From Rhodospirillales bacterium (GTDB lineage Bacteria; Pseudomonadota; Alphaproteobacteria; Reyranellales; Reyranellaceae): a stretch of DNA of 32,928 nucleotides. Positions 23,386 through 31,743 of this stretch are shown here, piece after piece. Positions within the stretch are counted from its first letter, which is position 1. Every line of letters starts with the position of its first letter. A program made the position numbers and the translations under genes. The notes under the pieces are model-generated. The model was given only the letters and a program-made list of their open reading frames with translations, did no database searches and had not been told where the DNA came from. Location of the stretch: positions 1 to 32,928 of the forward strand of contig JABMNB010000397.1 in the NCBI GenBank assembly GCA_013205335.1, given 5' to 3'.

Positions 23386-23444
23386 ATATATAGAGTATAG
23401 TTATAGTAACTTATTTTAGTATTAATAATTATTATGAAATAATC
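23386..23444. promoter_or_regulatory. Strongly AT-rich divergent promoter region
   Basis: Almost entirely A and T in a GC-rich window, between the divergent PHP and HD genes. It contains the palindrome AATAATTATT (23424-23433) inside a wider TTATTT/AAATAA inverted repeat (23411-23442) and several TATA-like elements on both strands. It probably carries both promoters and binding sites for the nearby LysR regulator or a nucleoid protein. Confidence 0.5.
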
Positions 23445-23513
23445 ATGACGAACTCAGCGCTTCGCTAGGAACTCCTTCAGATTTTTGAAGCGCGTGCCAC
23501 GCGCCGTTATGGC

Positions 23514-23996
23514 TTGAACGACGTCAATCAGTTGCAGCACGCTTTGCAGGCCGCAGACTTGGCCATGAGGGCGGGTGAGCCGGCCAGCCTCGTGACGGCG
23601 GCTCTGCTGCATGACGTCGGTCATATGCTGCATGGCTTGGGTGAGAATCCGGCGGCAAACGGCATCGACGATCGTCACGAGGACGAGGGCGCGCGCTGGC
23701 TTGCGGAACGGTTCGGGCCCGAGGTCAGCGAACCGGTGCGCCTCCATGTGGCTGCCAAGCGCTACCTGGTGGCCACTGAACCCGGGTATGCCGGCCTGCT
23801 CTCCGAGGATTCCGTCCGTAGCCTCGCGCTGCAGGGTGGGCCGATGAGTGCAGAAGAAAGGGCAGCCTTCGAACGCGAGCCGTTCGCGGAAGCCGCCAGG
23901 AAGCTCCGTCGTTTCGACGAAGGAGCCAAGGATCCGCACGCGGTGGTACGGAGCTTCGAGCACTACCTGGAATACGCAGAGGCCTGCTGCCGCTAG
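23514..23996 (+). CDS. Phosphonate-degradation-associated HD-domain protein (PhnZ-like), 5' end unclear
   Basis: An HD-domain oxygenase-like protein of the group found with phosphonate catabolism. PhnZ cleaves 1-hydroxy-2-aminoethylphosphonate using a di-iron centre. It contains QLQHALQAADLAMRAG, LLHDVGHMLHG, HEDEGARWL and LHVAAKRYLVA. The track start is a TTG, but homologous sequence continues upstream in frame (ELLQIFEARATRRYG). That extension runs back to a TAG at 23466, seven codons after an ATG at 23445 (MTNSALR-stop-ELLQIF). Either an amber mutation has hit codon 8, or translation starts late or at a rare codon such as ATT 23481. The stop overlaps that of the convergent LysR gene. Confidence 0.7.
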   Translation: MNDVNQLQHALQAADLAMRAGEPASLVTAALLHDVGHMLHGLGENPAANGIDDRHEDEGARWLAERFGPEVSEPVRLHVAAKRYLVATEPGYAGLLSEDSVRSLALQGGPMSAEERAAFEREPFAEAARKLRRFDEGAKDPHAVVRSFEHYLEYAEACCR

Positions 23997-24919
23997 GGAC
24001 CTGCCGGGATGTGGTCGACGAAGGCACGGACGGCCGGTATCTCCAGCGACTCCTTTAGCGACACGGCGTAGACGCCGGTGCTGCAGGGCAGCGAAACGAA
24101 AGGCACGATCGCCAGGCGCGTGTCGTGTCCGGCCTCGCCTTCGAACAGGGCGCCCAGGCCAAGGCGCGCCGCCACTGCTTCTTTCATAGCCTCGCGACTG
24201 CCAAGTACCAGCCTGACATTGAGCGTTAGGCCTTCCGCGATGAAGGCGGCCTCAAGCACCTGACGGGTAAGCGAGCCTTCTTCGCGGAGGATGAACGCGC
24301 GCCCCGCCAGCTCTGATGCCCGCACGGCTGGTCGGGCCGCCATGGGATCGTCGCTGGGCAGACACACCGCGAGCCGCGGCGCTGCTATCAGTGTGCAGGC
24401 GAAAGGTGCCACCGGTCCGGTCAATGTCATCATGCCGATGTCGATGCGGCAGCGTGCAATGTCGTCCAGCAGCGTGGTCGTATTGCCGATTTTGGTCGTG
24501 ATGCTGACAGCCGGATATCTGGCCGTGAAGCCGGCGATCAGGGGCATGGCGACGTGCGGGGTCGACAGGCCGATTGACAGCCGGCCGCGCGAGACATCTC
24601 GCAACTCCAGCGCCGAGGCCTCGAACTCCGAGACTCGGCTGAGGATAAGTCGCGCCCGTACAAAGAGTTCCTGGCCGACCTCGGTGAGAACGAACTGAGG
24701 CTTGCGGCGAAAAAGCAGCACGCCGCAGGCCTGCTCCAGAGCCGCCAGTTGAATGGACACGCTCGGTTGGCTCACGCCTAGCAGGCGCGCCGCGCCCGAA
24801 ACGCTTTTCGCTTCGGCCACCGCTGCGAAGGCACGCAGCGACGACAGGGTGATTCCGCCTTCGCGACGAAGGGCTGTGGGCTGATCGCTGGAGTTCACAA
24901 TTGAGTCACTGTCTCTCAT
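23993..24919 (-). CDS. LysR-family regulator, probably phosphonate-associated
   Basis: A 308-residue LysR regulator with the helix-turn-helix SVSGAARLLGVSQPSVSIQLAALEQACGVLLFRR and an effector domain. The segment LVLGSREAMKEAVAARLGLGALFEGEAGHDTRL resembles the regulators associated with aminoethylphosphonate catabolism. Its divergent neighbour is the binding-protein and transporter operon, and a T-N11-A palindrome lies between them. The start could be slightly downstream of the track ATG, because the first 20 residues are not family-like. Phosphonate responsiveness is inferred from this resemblance and the HD neighbour. Confidence 0.85.
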   Translation of the reverse strand: MRDSDSIVNSSDQPTALRREGGITLSSLRAFAAVAEAKSVSGAARLLGVSQPSVSIQLAALEQACGVLLFRRKPQFVLTEVGQELFVRARLILSRVSEFEASALELRDVSRGRLSIGLSTPHVAMPLIAGFTARYPAVSITTKIGNTTTLLDDIARCRIDIGMMTLTGPVAPFACTLIAAPRLAVCLPSDDPMAARPAVRASELAGRAFILREEGSLTRQVLEAAFIAEGLTLNVRLVLGSREAMKEAVAARLGLGALFEGEAGHDTRLAIVPFVSLPCSTGVYAVSLKESLEIPAVRAFVDHIPAGP

Positions 24920-24935
24920 TAAAATAGCGAAATAC

Positions 24936-24948
24936 TAACAGTGTGTTA
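24936..24948. promoter_or_regulatory. TAACA-N3-TGTTA, candidate LysR operator
   Basis: A 13-base inverted repeat of the classical LysR form T-N11-A in the 54-base gap between the divergent LysR gene and the transporter operon, 26 bases upstream of the chosen TTG start. It fits control of the operon by the adjacent regulator. Confidence 0.5.
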
Positions 24949-24973
24949 ATAGATTTTGTCTATGGAGGGTAAT

Positions 24974-26542
24974 TTGACCCAGCCCACCCGCCGCGACACC
25001 CTCCGCCATGCGCTTGGCGGCGCCGCGGTCCTCGGCCTGATGGATCGTGCACTAATCGGTCCGGCCTCGGCGCAGGCCGCACCGAGGCGAGGCGGTACCT
25101 TGGTCTACGCCCAATGCTCGGGCAACCGTCGGGGCGGGGACGCCAGCAATACCCGCCACCCCTACTTCATGATCGATCTGATCACGCGCTCCGCCTACAA
25201 CACGCTCACCTGGGTCGACGAGGGCCTGAAAGTCGTCCCCGAACTGGCGACCAAGCTGGAGCCCGCTAGCGACAAGCTCGATGTCTGGGACGTGACGGTG
25301 CGCGAGGGCGTGCTGTTCCACGACGGCCGGGAGGTCACGGCCAAGGACTGGGCCGCATCGTTCGAGCTTCACCGCCGCCGCAACTTTGCTTCGCAGCAGA
25401 TCAAGTCCACCGAGGTCACGGGCAAGTATGGGCTGAGGTTTTTCCTCGACGCCGGCAACTCCGAGTTCCCTTACGTGCTGGCGGAGTACGACAACGTCGT
25501 CATGCCGGCCGACGACTGGGAGAAGATCGGCATGACGGGAGTGGGCACCGGCCCGTTCAAGATCGTGTCGGCCGACCCGCAGCGGCGCATGGTTTTCGAG
25601 CGCAATGAAAACTACTGGCGCAAGGACCAGCCCTACCTCGACAGGCTTGAGGTTGTGAATCGCGAAGGACAAATGGAATCGGCGATCAACGGCTTTCGCG
25701 CCCGCCAGTTCGACGCAGTGCTCAACATCGATCCGCGGCTCGTTCGCCAGCTACAAGGTGAGGCCGATACGGACGTCGTGCCGGCAACCTCCGGCGACCA
25801 GGCGGTCATCATCCTGCCCAAGCATCCGGGCTCGCCGTTCCTCGATGTGAGAATTCGTCGCGCGCTGGCCTACGCCATCGACCGCGAGGCGCTGCAGCGC
25901 ATCGTTTACGGCGGGTCGCGGTGGGGCTGGATCGGCAACGACAGCCATATGGCGGGTACCGATCCGATGTTCGTCGCCCGACCCGTCGGCCGCGACCTCG
26001 CCAAGGCCAAGGCATTGTTGGCCGAGGCCGGCTTCCCCAACGGCATTACACTGCCGACCCTTTATTATGCGCCGCAATGGCCCGAGATGGGGCGCTATTT
26101 CCAAGTCATCCAGGAGACCGTGAAGGAAGCTGGCATCACCCTGTCCATCGAGGAGCGGCCGAACGATGGATACCTCAAGTTCCGCCAAGGAGACGCCGAC
26201 GTCGCCAAGGGCAACTACCACAAGTTCGCCTACACCGCCGTCGGCCCGCGCAATCCCGGCATCAGCCTGTTCCGCATGCGCGGAGCCAACAACGAGTCCG
26301 GCTACTGGTCCGGTCCCGGCCATGACCGATACATGGAACTCTACCGCAAGGCCATGGTCACGCCCGACGCCGGCCAACGCAAGACGATCTACGCCGAGAT
26401 GCAGGGCATCTGCTACGACGAAGCCCCTGCAATCCTTCCGGCCGGCCGCAACAATATCCTCATAAAGAGGCCGACCGTTATGGGCCTGAAGAACCACCCA
26501 CAGCATTGGTCGGTCACCTGGGATGGCGTCTGGAAAGCCTGA
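24974..26542 (+). CDS. Family 5 ABC-transporter substrate-binding protein (first copy)
   Basis: A 522-residue periplasmic binding protein of the peptide/nickel/opine family (SBP_bac_5). It has an exported N-terminus (TQPTRRDTLRHALGGAAVLG, twin-arginine-like), then RGGTLVYAQCSGNRRGGDASN, WDVTVREGVLFHDGREVTAKD and LAYAIDREALQRIVYGG. The TTG at 24974 with GGAGG five bases upstream is preferred over the track's 24956 or an ATG at 24962. It makes this protein exactly as long as the second copy. It opens a plus-strand operon with its paralogue, two permeases and a fused ATPase. The ligand is unknown; a phosphonate- or ester-bearing compound is a guess from context. Confidence 0.93.
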   Translation: MTQPTRRDTLRHALGGAAVLGLMDRALIGPASAQAAPRRGGTLVYAQCSGNRRGGDASNTRHPYFMIDLITRSAYNTLTWVDEGLKVVPELATKLEPASDKLDVWDVTVREGVLFHDGREVTAKDWAASFELHRRRNFASQQIKSTEVTGKYGLRFFLDAGNSEFPYVLAEYDNVVMPADDWEKIGMTGVGTGPFKIVSADPQRRMVFERNENYWRKDQPYLDRLEVVNREGQMESAINGFRARQFDAVLNIDPRLVRQLQGEADTDVVPATSGDQAVIILPKHPGSPFLDVRIRRALAYAIDREALQRIVYGGSRWGWIGNDSHMAGTDPMFVARPVGRDLAKAKALLAEAGFPNGITLPTLYYAPQWPEMGRYFQVIQETVKEAGITLSIEERPNDGYLKFRQGDADVAKGNYHKFAYTAVGPRNPGISLFRMRGANNESGYWSGPGHDRYMELYRKAMVTPDAGQRKTIYAEMQGICYDEAPAILPAGRNNILIKRPTVMGLKNHPQHWSVTWDGVWKA

Positions 26543-26597
26543 CGCCGGGCTTTCTTCCGTCGGTCGATCTTCGAAGTCTTAGGATAGGGGGCAGCAC

Positions 26598-28166
26598 ATG
26601 CCTGCATTCAATCGCCGCACATTCATGAAAACGGGACTTGCCGGATCGGCCTTCCTTGCATCCCTCGATGTCGCCCTGCTCGGGTCGGCGGGGGCGCAGG
26701 ACGGAGCGCCGAAGAAGGGAGGTACGCTGTCCTACGCGCAGCTCTCGGCCAACCGTCGCTCGGCCGATGCCACGAACGCCCGGCATCCCTATTTCATCGT
26801 CGACGCCAATACGCGTCTTCAGTGGAATTGCCTGACCTGGGTCGATGAAAAGCTGGGCTGGCAGCTTGAGGCCGCCAGCAAGGTCGAACCCACTGACGAC
26901 AAGTTGAACGTGTGGGACGTGACGCTGCGCGAGGGCGTGCTGTTCCACAACGGCCGCGAGATGACGTCCGAGGACGTCGCATCCTCCTTCGCTTATCACC
27001 GGCTGAATGCGCCGTTTGCACGCCAGATCGTCAAGATCGAGCCGGTTTCGAAGTACGTTACCCGGTTTACGCTTGAGGGCGGCAATGCGGAATTCCCCTA
27101 TATCCTCGCCGAGTACAACAGCGTCATCATGCCGGCCGCCGACGCCAAGACCATCGGCATGGACGGCATCGGCAGCGGGCCCTTCCGGATCGTTGCCACT
27201 GACCCCAATCGCTCTGTGATCATGGAGCGGTTCGACGGCTATTGGCGCAAGGGACTGCCGCTGCTCGATCGTGTCGAAGTCCACAATCGTGAAGGCCAGC
27301 AGGAGTCGGCGTTGAACGGGCTGCGCTCGGGCCAGTTCGATGCAGTGCTCAACATCGACGCCCGTGCCGCAGCACAGTTCGCGTCCGATGCCGCCTACGA
27401 CATCGAGACCGCCAAGGGCGGCTACAGCTTCGTCATCCAGCTCCCCAAGCACCCGGGCTCGCCATTTCTCGACAAGCGCGTACGACAGGCATTCGCCTAC
27501 GCGATCGACCGCGACGCCATCGTGCGTATTGCCTATGGCGGCAAGTACGGCTGGGTTGGCAACGACAGCCACCTCATGGTTACCGACCCCGCCTATGTGG
27601 TCCGCCAGGGCGGTCGCGACATCGCGCGCGCCAGGAAGCTGCTGGCCGAAGCCGGCTATCCGAATGGCATCACCCTGCCGACGCTCTACTGGAGCCCGCA
27701 ACTGCCCGAGGCCGGCCGCTACTTTCAGGTGGTGCAGCAGTCTGCCAAGGAAGCCGGCATCGTATTTGCCATCGAGGAGCGGCCCAACGACGGCTACATT
27801 CAGTTCCGTACCGGCGACAACGACCTGTCGAAGGGCAACTTCCACAAGTTCGCGATGACCGCCGTCGGGTCGCGGAACCCTGGCATCTCGCTGTTCCGCA
27901 TGCGCGACGCCTTCGTCGAGAGTGGCCACTGGCGCGGCCCCGAGCACGACCAGTACATCGCGCTCTATCGGCAGGCGATGGTGACACCCGACGCCGGCAA
28001 GCGGAAGGCGATCTACGCCGAGATGCAGAAGATCCTGCACGAGGAGGTGCCGGCCATCCTGCCGGCCGGCGGCGACACCTTCCTGGTGAAGCGCAAGAAC
28101 ATCCGCAACATGCCCTACCATCCGCAGATCTGGTCGATCCGCTTCGACGAAGTCTGGAAGGCGTGA
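26598..28166 (+). CDS. Family 5 ABC-transporter substrate-binding protein (second copy)
   Basis: A 522-residue paralogue of the preceding gene, alignable end to end (KKGGTLSYAQLSANRRSADATNARHPYF, WDVTLREGVLFHNGREMTSED, AFAYAIDRDAIVRIAYGG, RPNDGYIQFRTGDND). The leader FNRRTFMKTGLAGSAF is a good Tat signal. GGGGG lies upstream of the ATG. The two copies probably arose by tandem duplication and may bind related ligands for the one set of permeases. A very long opposite-strand ORF (26514..28496) over this gene is a shadow. Confidence 0.93.
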   Translation: MPAFNRRTFMKTGLAGSAFLASLDVALLGSAGAQDGAPKKGGTLSYAQLSANRRSADATNARHPYFIVDANTRLQWNCLTWVDEKLGWQLEAASKVEPTDDKLNVWDVTLREGVLFHNGREMTSEDVASSFAYHRLNAPFARQIVKIEPVSKYVTRFTLEGGNAEFPYILAEYNSVIMPAADAKTIGMDGIGSGPFRIVATDPNRSVIMERFDGYWRKGLPLLDRVEVHNREGQQESALNGLRSGQFDAVLNIDARAAAQFASDAAYDIETAKGGYSFVIQLPKHPGSPFLDKRVRQAFAYAIDRDAIVRIAYGGKYGWVGNDSHLMVTDPAYVVRQGGRDIARARKLLAEAGYPNGITLPTLYWSPQLPEAGRYFQVVQQSAKEAGIVFAIEERPNDGYIQFRTGDNDLSKGNFHKFAMTAVGSRNPGISLFRMRDAFVESGHWRGPEHDQYIALYRQAMVTPDAGKRKAIYAEMQKILHEEVPAILPAGGDTFLVKRKNIRNMPYHPQIWSIRFDEVWKA

Positions 28167-28215
28167 CCGGGGCAATGGCCGCAGCACAGCACCTGGCAGT
28201 ACATGGGGCGGCGCC

Positions 28216-29169
28216 GTGCTGAGCGCAGTGTTACGTCGCGTTTTCCTGTCTCTGCTGACTCTCTTCTTTCTCGCGGCCTTCATCTTTGCCGCCACCGAAA
28301 TCCTGCCTGGCGACGCCCTCGACGTGACGCTGTCGGCAGACGAAATGGCCATGATGCCACCGGAGCGACTCGCCGAGATGAAGCGCGACCTCGGGCTCGA
28401 CCGGCCCGCGGTGGAGCGGCTCGGCGCTTTTCTTCTGGGCGTGGCGCAGCTCGATTTCGGCCGGACCATCATTTCGAGGGCGCCGGTCGTCGACATCGTC
28501 GCCTACCCGCTGCGCAACTCGCTGCTGCTCGCGGGGGCGGTGATCGTCACGGCGCTGCCGCTGGCGCTGATCCTCGGCGTGAGTGCGGCTAGGTGGTATC
28601 GCAGGCCGCTCGACAACGTGGTTTCGACGGGCGTCATCGTCGGCTACTCGGTGCCGGAGTTCGTCATCGGCACCTTCCTCGTGATGCTGTTCGCCGTGAC
28701 CTGGCCGCTGTTCCCGGCAACCATCACGGCCAGCACGCGCGACCCCGCGCTTACCCTGCTGGCTGCGGCGCCGTTGCCGGTCGCCACGATCCTGATCGGC
28801 TCGATCGCCTATCTCGCGCGCATCCTCCGCGTCGGCATGGTCGACGCCTTGGCCAGCGACTTCGTCGAGCGCTTGCGCCTGATGGGCGTGCCGGAGTGGC
28901 GCGTTCTGCTGCTGCATGCGTTGCCCGCGGCGGTGGTGCCCAGTCTCATGGCGACCGCGCTTTATGCCGCCGCCCTCGTCTCGGGCATCGTCGTCGTCGA
29001 ACTCGTCTTCGCCTATCCTGGGCTCGGCCAGGAACTGGTACGTGCCGTGACGCGGCGCGAGGTCCACGTCATCCAGGCGATCGCGCTGGCCTCGGCGGCG
29101 ATCGTTGTCGTCTTCAATCTGCTGGCCGACCTCGCGATCCTGGCCCTCGATCCCCGCACGAGGATGTAA
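28216..29169 (+). CDS. ABC-transporter permease (DppB-like)
   Basis: A 317-residue inner-membrane permease with about six spans. It starts LSAVLRRVFLSLLTLFFLAAFIFAATEILPGD, as DppB-type proteins do, and carries the coupling-helix EAA-like stretch DFVERLRLMGVPEWRVLLLHALPAAVVPS. It ends in an aspartate-rich helix and basic tail (ILALDPRTRM). Its TAA overlaps the ATG of the next permease by one base, so the pair is translationally coupled. It forms the translocation channel with the following permease. Confidence 0.93.
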   Translation: MLSAVLRRVFLSLLTLFFLAAFIFAATEILPGDALDVTLSADEMAMMPPERLAEMKRDLGLDRPAVERLGAFLLGVAQLDFGRTIISRAPVVDIVAYPLRNSLLLAGAVIVTALPLALILGVSAARWYRRPLDNVVSTGVIVGYSVPEFVIGTFLVMLFAVTWPLFPATITASTRDPALTLLAAAPLPVATILIGSIAYLARILRVGMVDALASDFVERLRLMGVPEWRVLLLHALPAAVVPSLMATALYAAALVSGIVVVELVFAYPGLGQELVRAVTRREVHVIQAIALASAAIVVVFNLLADLAILALDPRTRM

Positions 29170-30011
29170 TGGGGATCACGATCCGCAGACTGCTGCGCCG
29201 GCCGCTCACCGCCCTCGGCATCGTCCTGGTCTTGGTCCATCTTACCGTCGCGTTGATCGCCCCGTCGATCGTGCCCTTCGACCCGTTCAAGCTGCTCGAT
29301 GCGCCGCTTGAGCCGCCGGGCACCACCTACTGGCTGGGGACAGACGAACTCGGCCGCGATTTCCTGTCACGCCTGCTGATGGGCGGCAGAATCGCGATCG
29401 TGGCCTCCCTGGCCGCCGGCTTCATCGCCACGCTGGGCGGCGGCCTGCTGGGCCTTGCCATGGCCTACTATCGCGGCCCGTTCGACGACGTCGTCTCGCG
29501 CATCGTCGAGATGAAGCTCGCCATCCCGTCGATCCTCTTCGTCTCGCTGTTCGTCACCGGCTTCGGCCAGTCGCTCGCCGTGCTCGTCTTCGTCATGGCC
29601 GTCATCAAGATGATGGGGGTGATCCGCACCGTTCGCGCCCAGGGCATCGTGCTGATGGAGCAAGGCTACGTGAAGGTGGCCCAGATGCGCGGCGAGCACG
29701 GTCCCGCCATCATCCTGCGCGAGATGCTGCCCAACGTCGCCGATCTGCTGACCGTCGAGTTCGCGTTGCGCACTTCGAGCGCGTTGCTGCTCGTTTCCGC
29801 CCTGTCTTTCCTCGGTCTCGGCCTGTCGCCGCCGACCCCGGACTGGGGCCTGATGATCCACGACGGCCTGCAGTCGATCCGTTCCGAGCCGTGGCTCATC
29901 CTGGCGCCGGCGCTCTGCATCTCGACGCTCGTCATCGGTCTCAATTTCGCCACCGAGGGCATCGCCGACGCGGTCGGACTGGAGGCCGCCCGTGGCGTTG
30001 CCGGGCACTGA
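29169..30011 (+). CDS. ABC-transporter permease (DppC-like)
   Basis: A 280-residue permease, the second channel subunit. The DppC signature TYWLGTDELGRDFLSRLLMGGRIAIVAS is clear, as are the coupling helix VKVAQMRGEHGPAIILREMLPN and the family C-terminal LSFLGLGLSPPTPDWGLMI. The track ORF begins far upstream at 28593 in the wrong part of the frame; the ATG at 29169 in the TAATG junction is the right start. The last 20 bases overlap the GTG start region of the ATPase gene. Confidence 0.93.
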   Translation: MGITIRRLLRRPLTALGIVLVLVHLTVALIAPSIVPFDPFKLLDAPLEPPGTTYWLGTDELGRDFLSRLLMGGRIAIVASLAAGFIATLGGGLLGLAMAYYRGPFDDVVSRIVEMKLAIPSILFVSLFVTGFGQSLAVLVFVMAVIKMMGVIRTVRAQGIVLMEQGYVKVAQMRGEHGPAIILREMLPNVADLLTVEFALRTSSALLLVSALSFLGLGLSPPTPDWGLMIHDGLQSIRSEPWLILAPALCISTLVIGLNFATEGIADAVGLEAARGVAGH

Positions 30012-31632
30012 GCCGCTGGTCCGCTGCGAGAGCCTGTCGATCGGCTATGCCGACGCGGACGGCGGTCTGGTGCCGGTGGTTTCCGACGTGTCCTTCACCA
30101 TCGCGCCCGGCGAAGCGGTCGGCATCGTTGGCGAGTCGGGCTCCGGCAAGTCGACGCTGGCGCGTGCCTTGCTGGGCTACCGGCGTGCCGGCAGCGCCTT
30201 CCTGGGAGGACGCCTTTTCTATCGAGACACCGACATGGCGGCGGCCACGGTCACGCCGGCGGTGGTGGCGCTGCGTGGCACGGCGGTCGCCATGGTGCCG
30301 CAAAATCCACTCGCTTCGCTTACTTTCCACATGCCGGTCGGCCGCCAGGTCGTCGAGGTTCTGCGAACCCGCGCCGGCCTCGGTCGCGCTGCCGCCGGCG
30401 ACCGCATGCTCGAGCTGCTGCGTCGCACCGGCCTGCCCGAGCCGACCGAACTGGCCCGGCGCTATCCCCACCAGCTGTCCGGCGGCCAGCGCCAGCGCGT
30501 CGTCATCGCCGCGGCACTCGCCTGCAACCCCGACCTGCTGGTGCTCGACGAACCGACAACCGCTCTCGACAAGACGACGGAGGCCCAGGTTCTGGAACTC
30601 GTCGCCGACCTGCGCCGCGACAGCGGCGCGGCGCTGGTCCTGGTCACGCACGACCTCAATGTCGTGGCCCGCGTTTGCGAACGGGTCCTGGTGATGAAGG
30701 ACGGCCGGATCGTCGAGGACGGCCCGGTCGGCCGGGTTTTCAGCCGGCCGCGCACCGCCTACGCCCGCCAGCTCCTGGGGGCGGCGCTGCTGATCGATCC
30801 GCAACGTGCGCCGCAAGCGCGGCCAAGAACCGCCGAGCTGCTGTCGTTGCGCGACGTTGCCTTTTCGCATGCCCGCGCCGGCTGGTTCGGACGCGCGCCA
30901 GCGGTTCGCCGCACGCTCGACCAGATCAGTGTCGATGTCGGACGCGGCGAGGTTCTAGGCGTGATCGGCGAGTCGGGGTCGGGCAAGACCACGCTCGGGC
31001 TGCTGCTGGCTGGCATGCTGACCCCACAGGCCGGCGCCATCTGCTTCGAAGGCCACCCGCTGGCTCCGCACGTCGCCGACCGGACGCGCGACCAGCGCCG
31101 GCGCATCCAGATGGTTTTCCAGGACCCGCTCTCCTCGCTCAACCCCCGCCAGACCGTCGGCAGTGCGCTGATCCGGCCGCTTCGTCACTTCTTCGGCCTC
31201 GACTGCACGGCGGCGCACGAGCGCACCGCCGCCCTGCTCGCCAGGCTAGGCATGGGTCCCGAGTATCTCGACCGCTTCCCGCGCCAGCTGTCGGGGGGAC
31301 AGCAGCAGCGCGTGGCCATTGCGCGCGCCTTCGCCGCGGAGCCCGACCTGCTGATCTGCGACGAGATCACCTCTGCGCTCGACGCCTCCGTCCAGGCCCA
31401 GGTACTCGATCATCTGCTCGAGCTGCAGCGCGGTAGCGCTGCGGCCATGCTGGTGATCACCCACGACCTGTCGGTGATCTGGAAAGTTGCGCCGCGCGTC
31501 ATCGTGTTGAAGGACGGCCACATCGTCGAGCAGGGCGCGACCGAGGCGGTGTTCGGCCATCCCAAGGACCGTTACACCGCCGATCTGCTCGAGTCGGCGA
31601 CGCTTGCAGCACGCCTGGTTGCCACCGCCTGA
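29992..31632 (+). CDS. Fused double ATPase of the peptide-type ABC transporter (DppD-DppF fusion)
   Basis: A 546-residue protein with two complete nucleotide-binding domains. The first has GESGSGKST (residues about 47-55), LSGGQRQR and LLVLDEPTTALD. The second has GESGSGKTT, LSGGQQQR and LLICDEITSALD. In most Dpp/Opp systems these are two separate proteins; here one chain would form the heterodimeric motor alone. In the second domain the Walker B is followed by DEIT, where Thr replaces the usual Pro. The GTG start has GGAGG six bases upstream and lies inside the end of the permease gene. Nothing gene-like is seen in the 111 bases after it. Confidence 0.94.
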   Translation: MALPGTEPLVRCESLSIGYADADGGLVPVVSDVSFTIAPGEAVGIVGESGSGKSTLARALLGYRRAGSAFLGGRLFYRDTDMAAATVTPAVVALRGTAVAMVPQNPLASLTFHMPVGRQVVEVLRTRAGLGRAAAGDRMLELLRRTGLPEPTELARRYPHQLSGGQRQRVVIAAALACNPDLLVLDEPTTALDKTTEAQVLELVADLRRDSGAALVLVTHDLNVVARVCERVLVMKDGRIVEDGPVGRVFSRPRTAYARQLLGAALLIDPQRAPQARPRTAELLSLRDVAFSHARAGWFGRAPAVRRTLDQISVDVGRGEVLGVIGESGSGKTTLGLLLAGMLTPQAGAICFEGHPLAPHVADRTRDQRRRIQMVFQDPLSSLNPRQTVGSALIRPLRHFFGLDCTAAHERTAALLARLGMGPEYLDRFPRQLSGGQQQRVAIARAFAAEPDLLICDEITSALDASVQAQVLDHLLELQRGSAAAMLVITHDLSVIWKVAPRVIVLKDGHIVEQGATEAVFGHPKDRYTADLLESATLAARLVATA

Positions 31633-31743
31633 CCTGTACGGGAGCGCTGGCAAGGTGGTCGTGTCAGAAAAGAAGGTCGGCGTGGTCTGCTCGACTACGA
31701 GGTGACCCGAGGCCAAGCCCCCGCAGCGATGACTTTGCCGCCG

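Noticed and set aside
26514-28496. 660-residue minus-strand ORF
   Set aside because: It is antisense to the second binding protein and the start of the permease gene, both of which have clear family motifs and ribosome binding sites.
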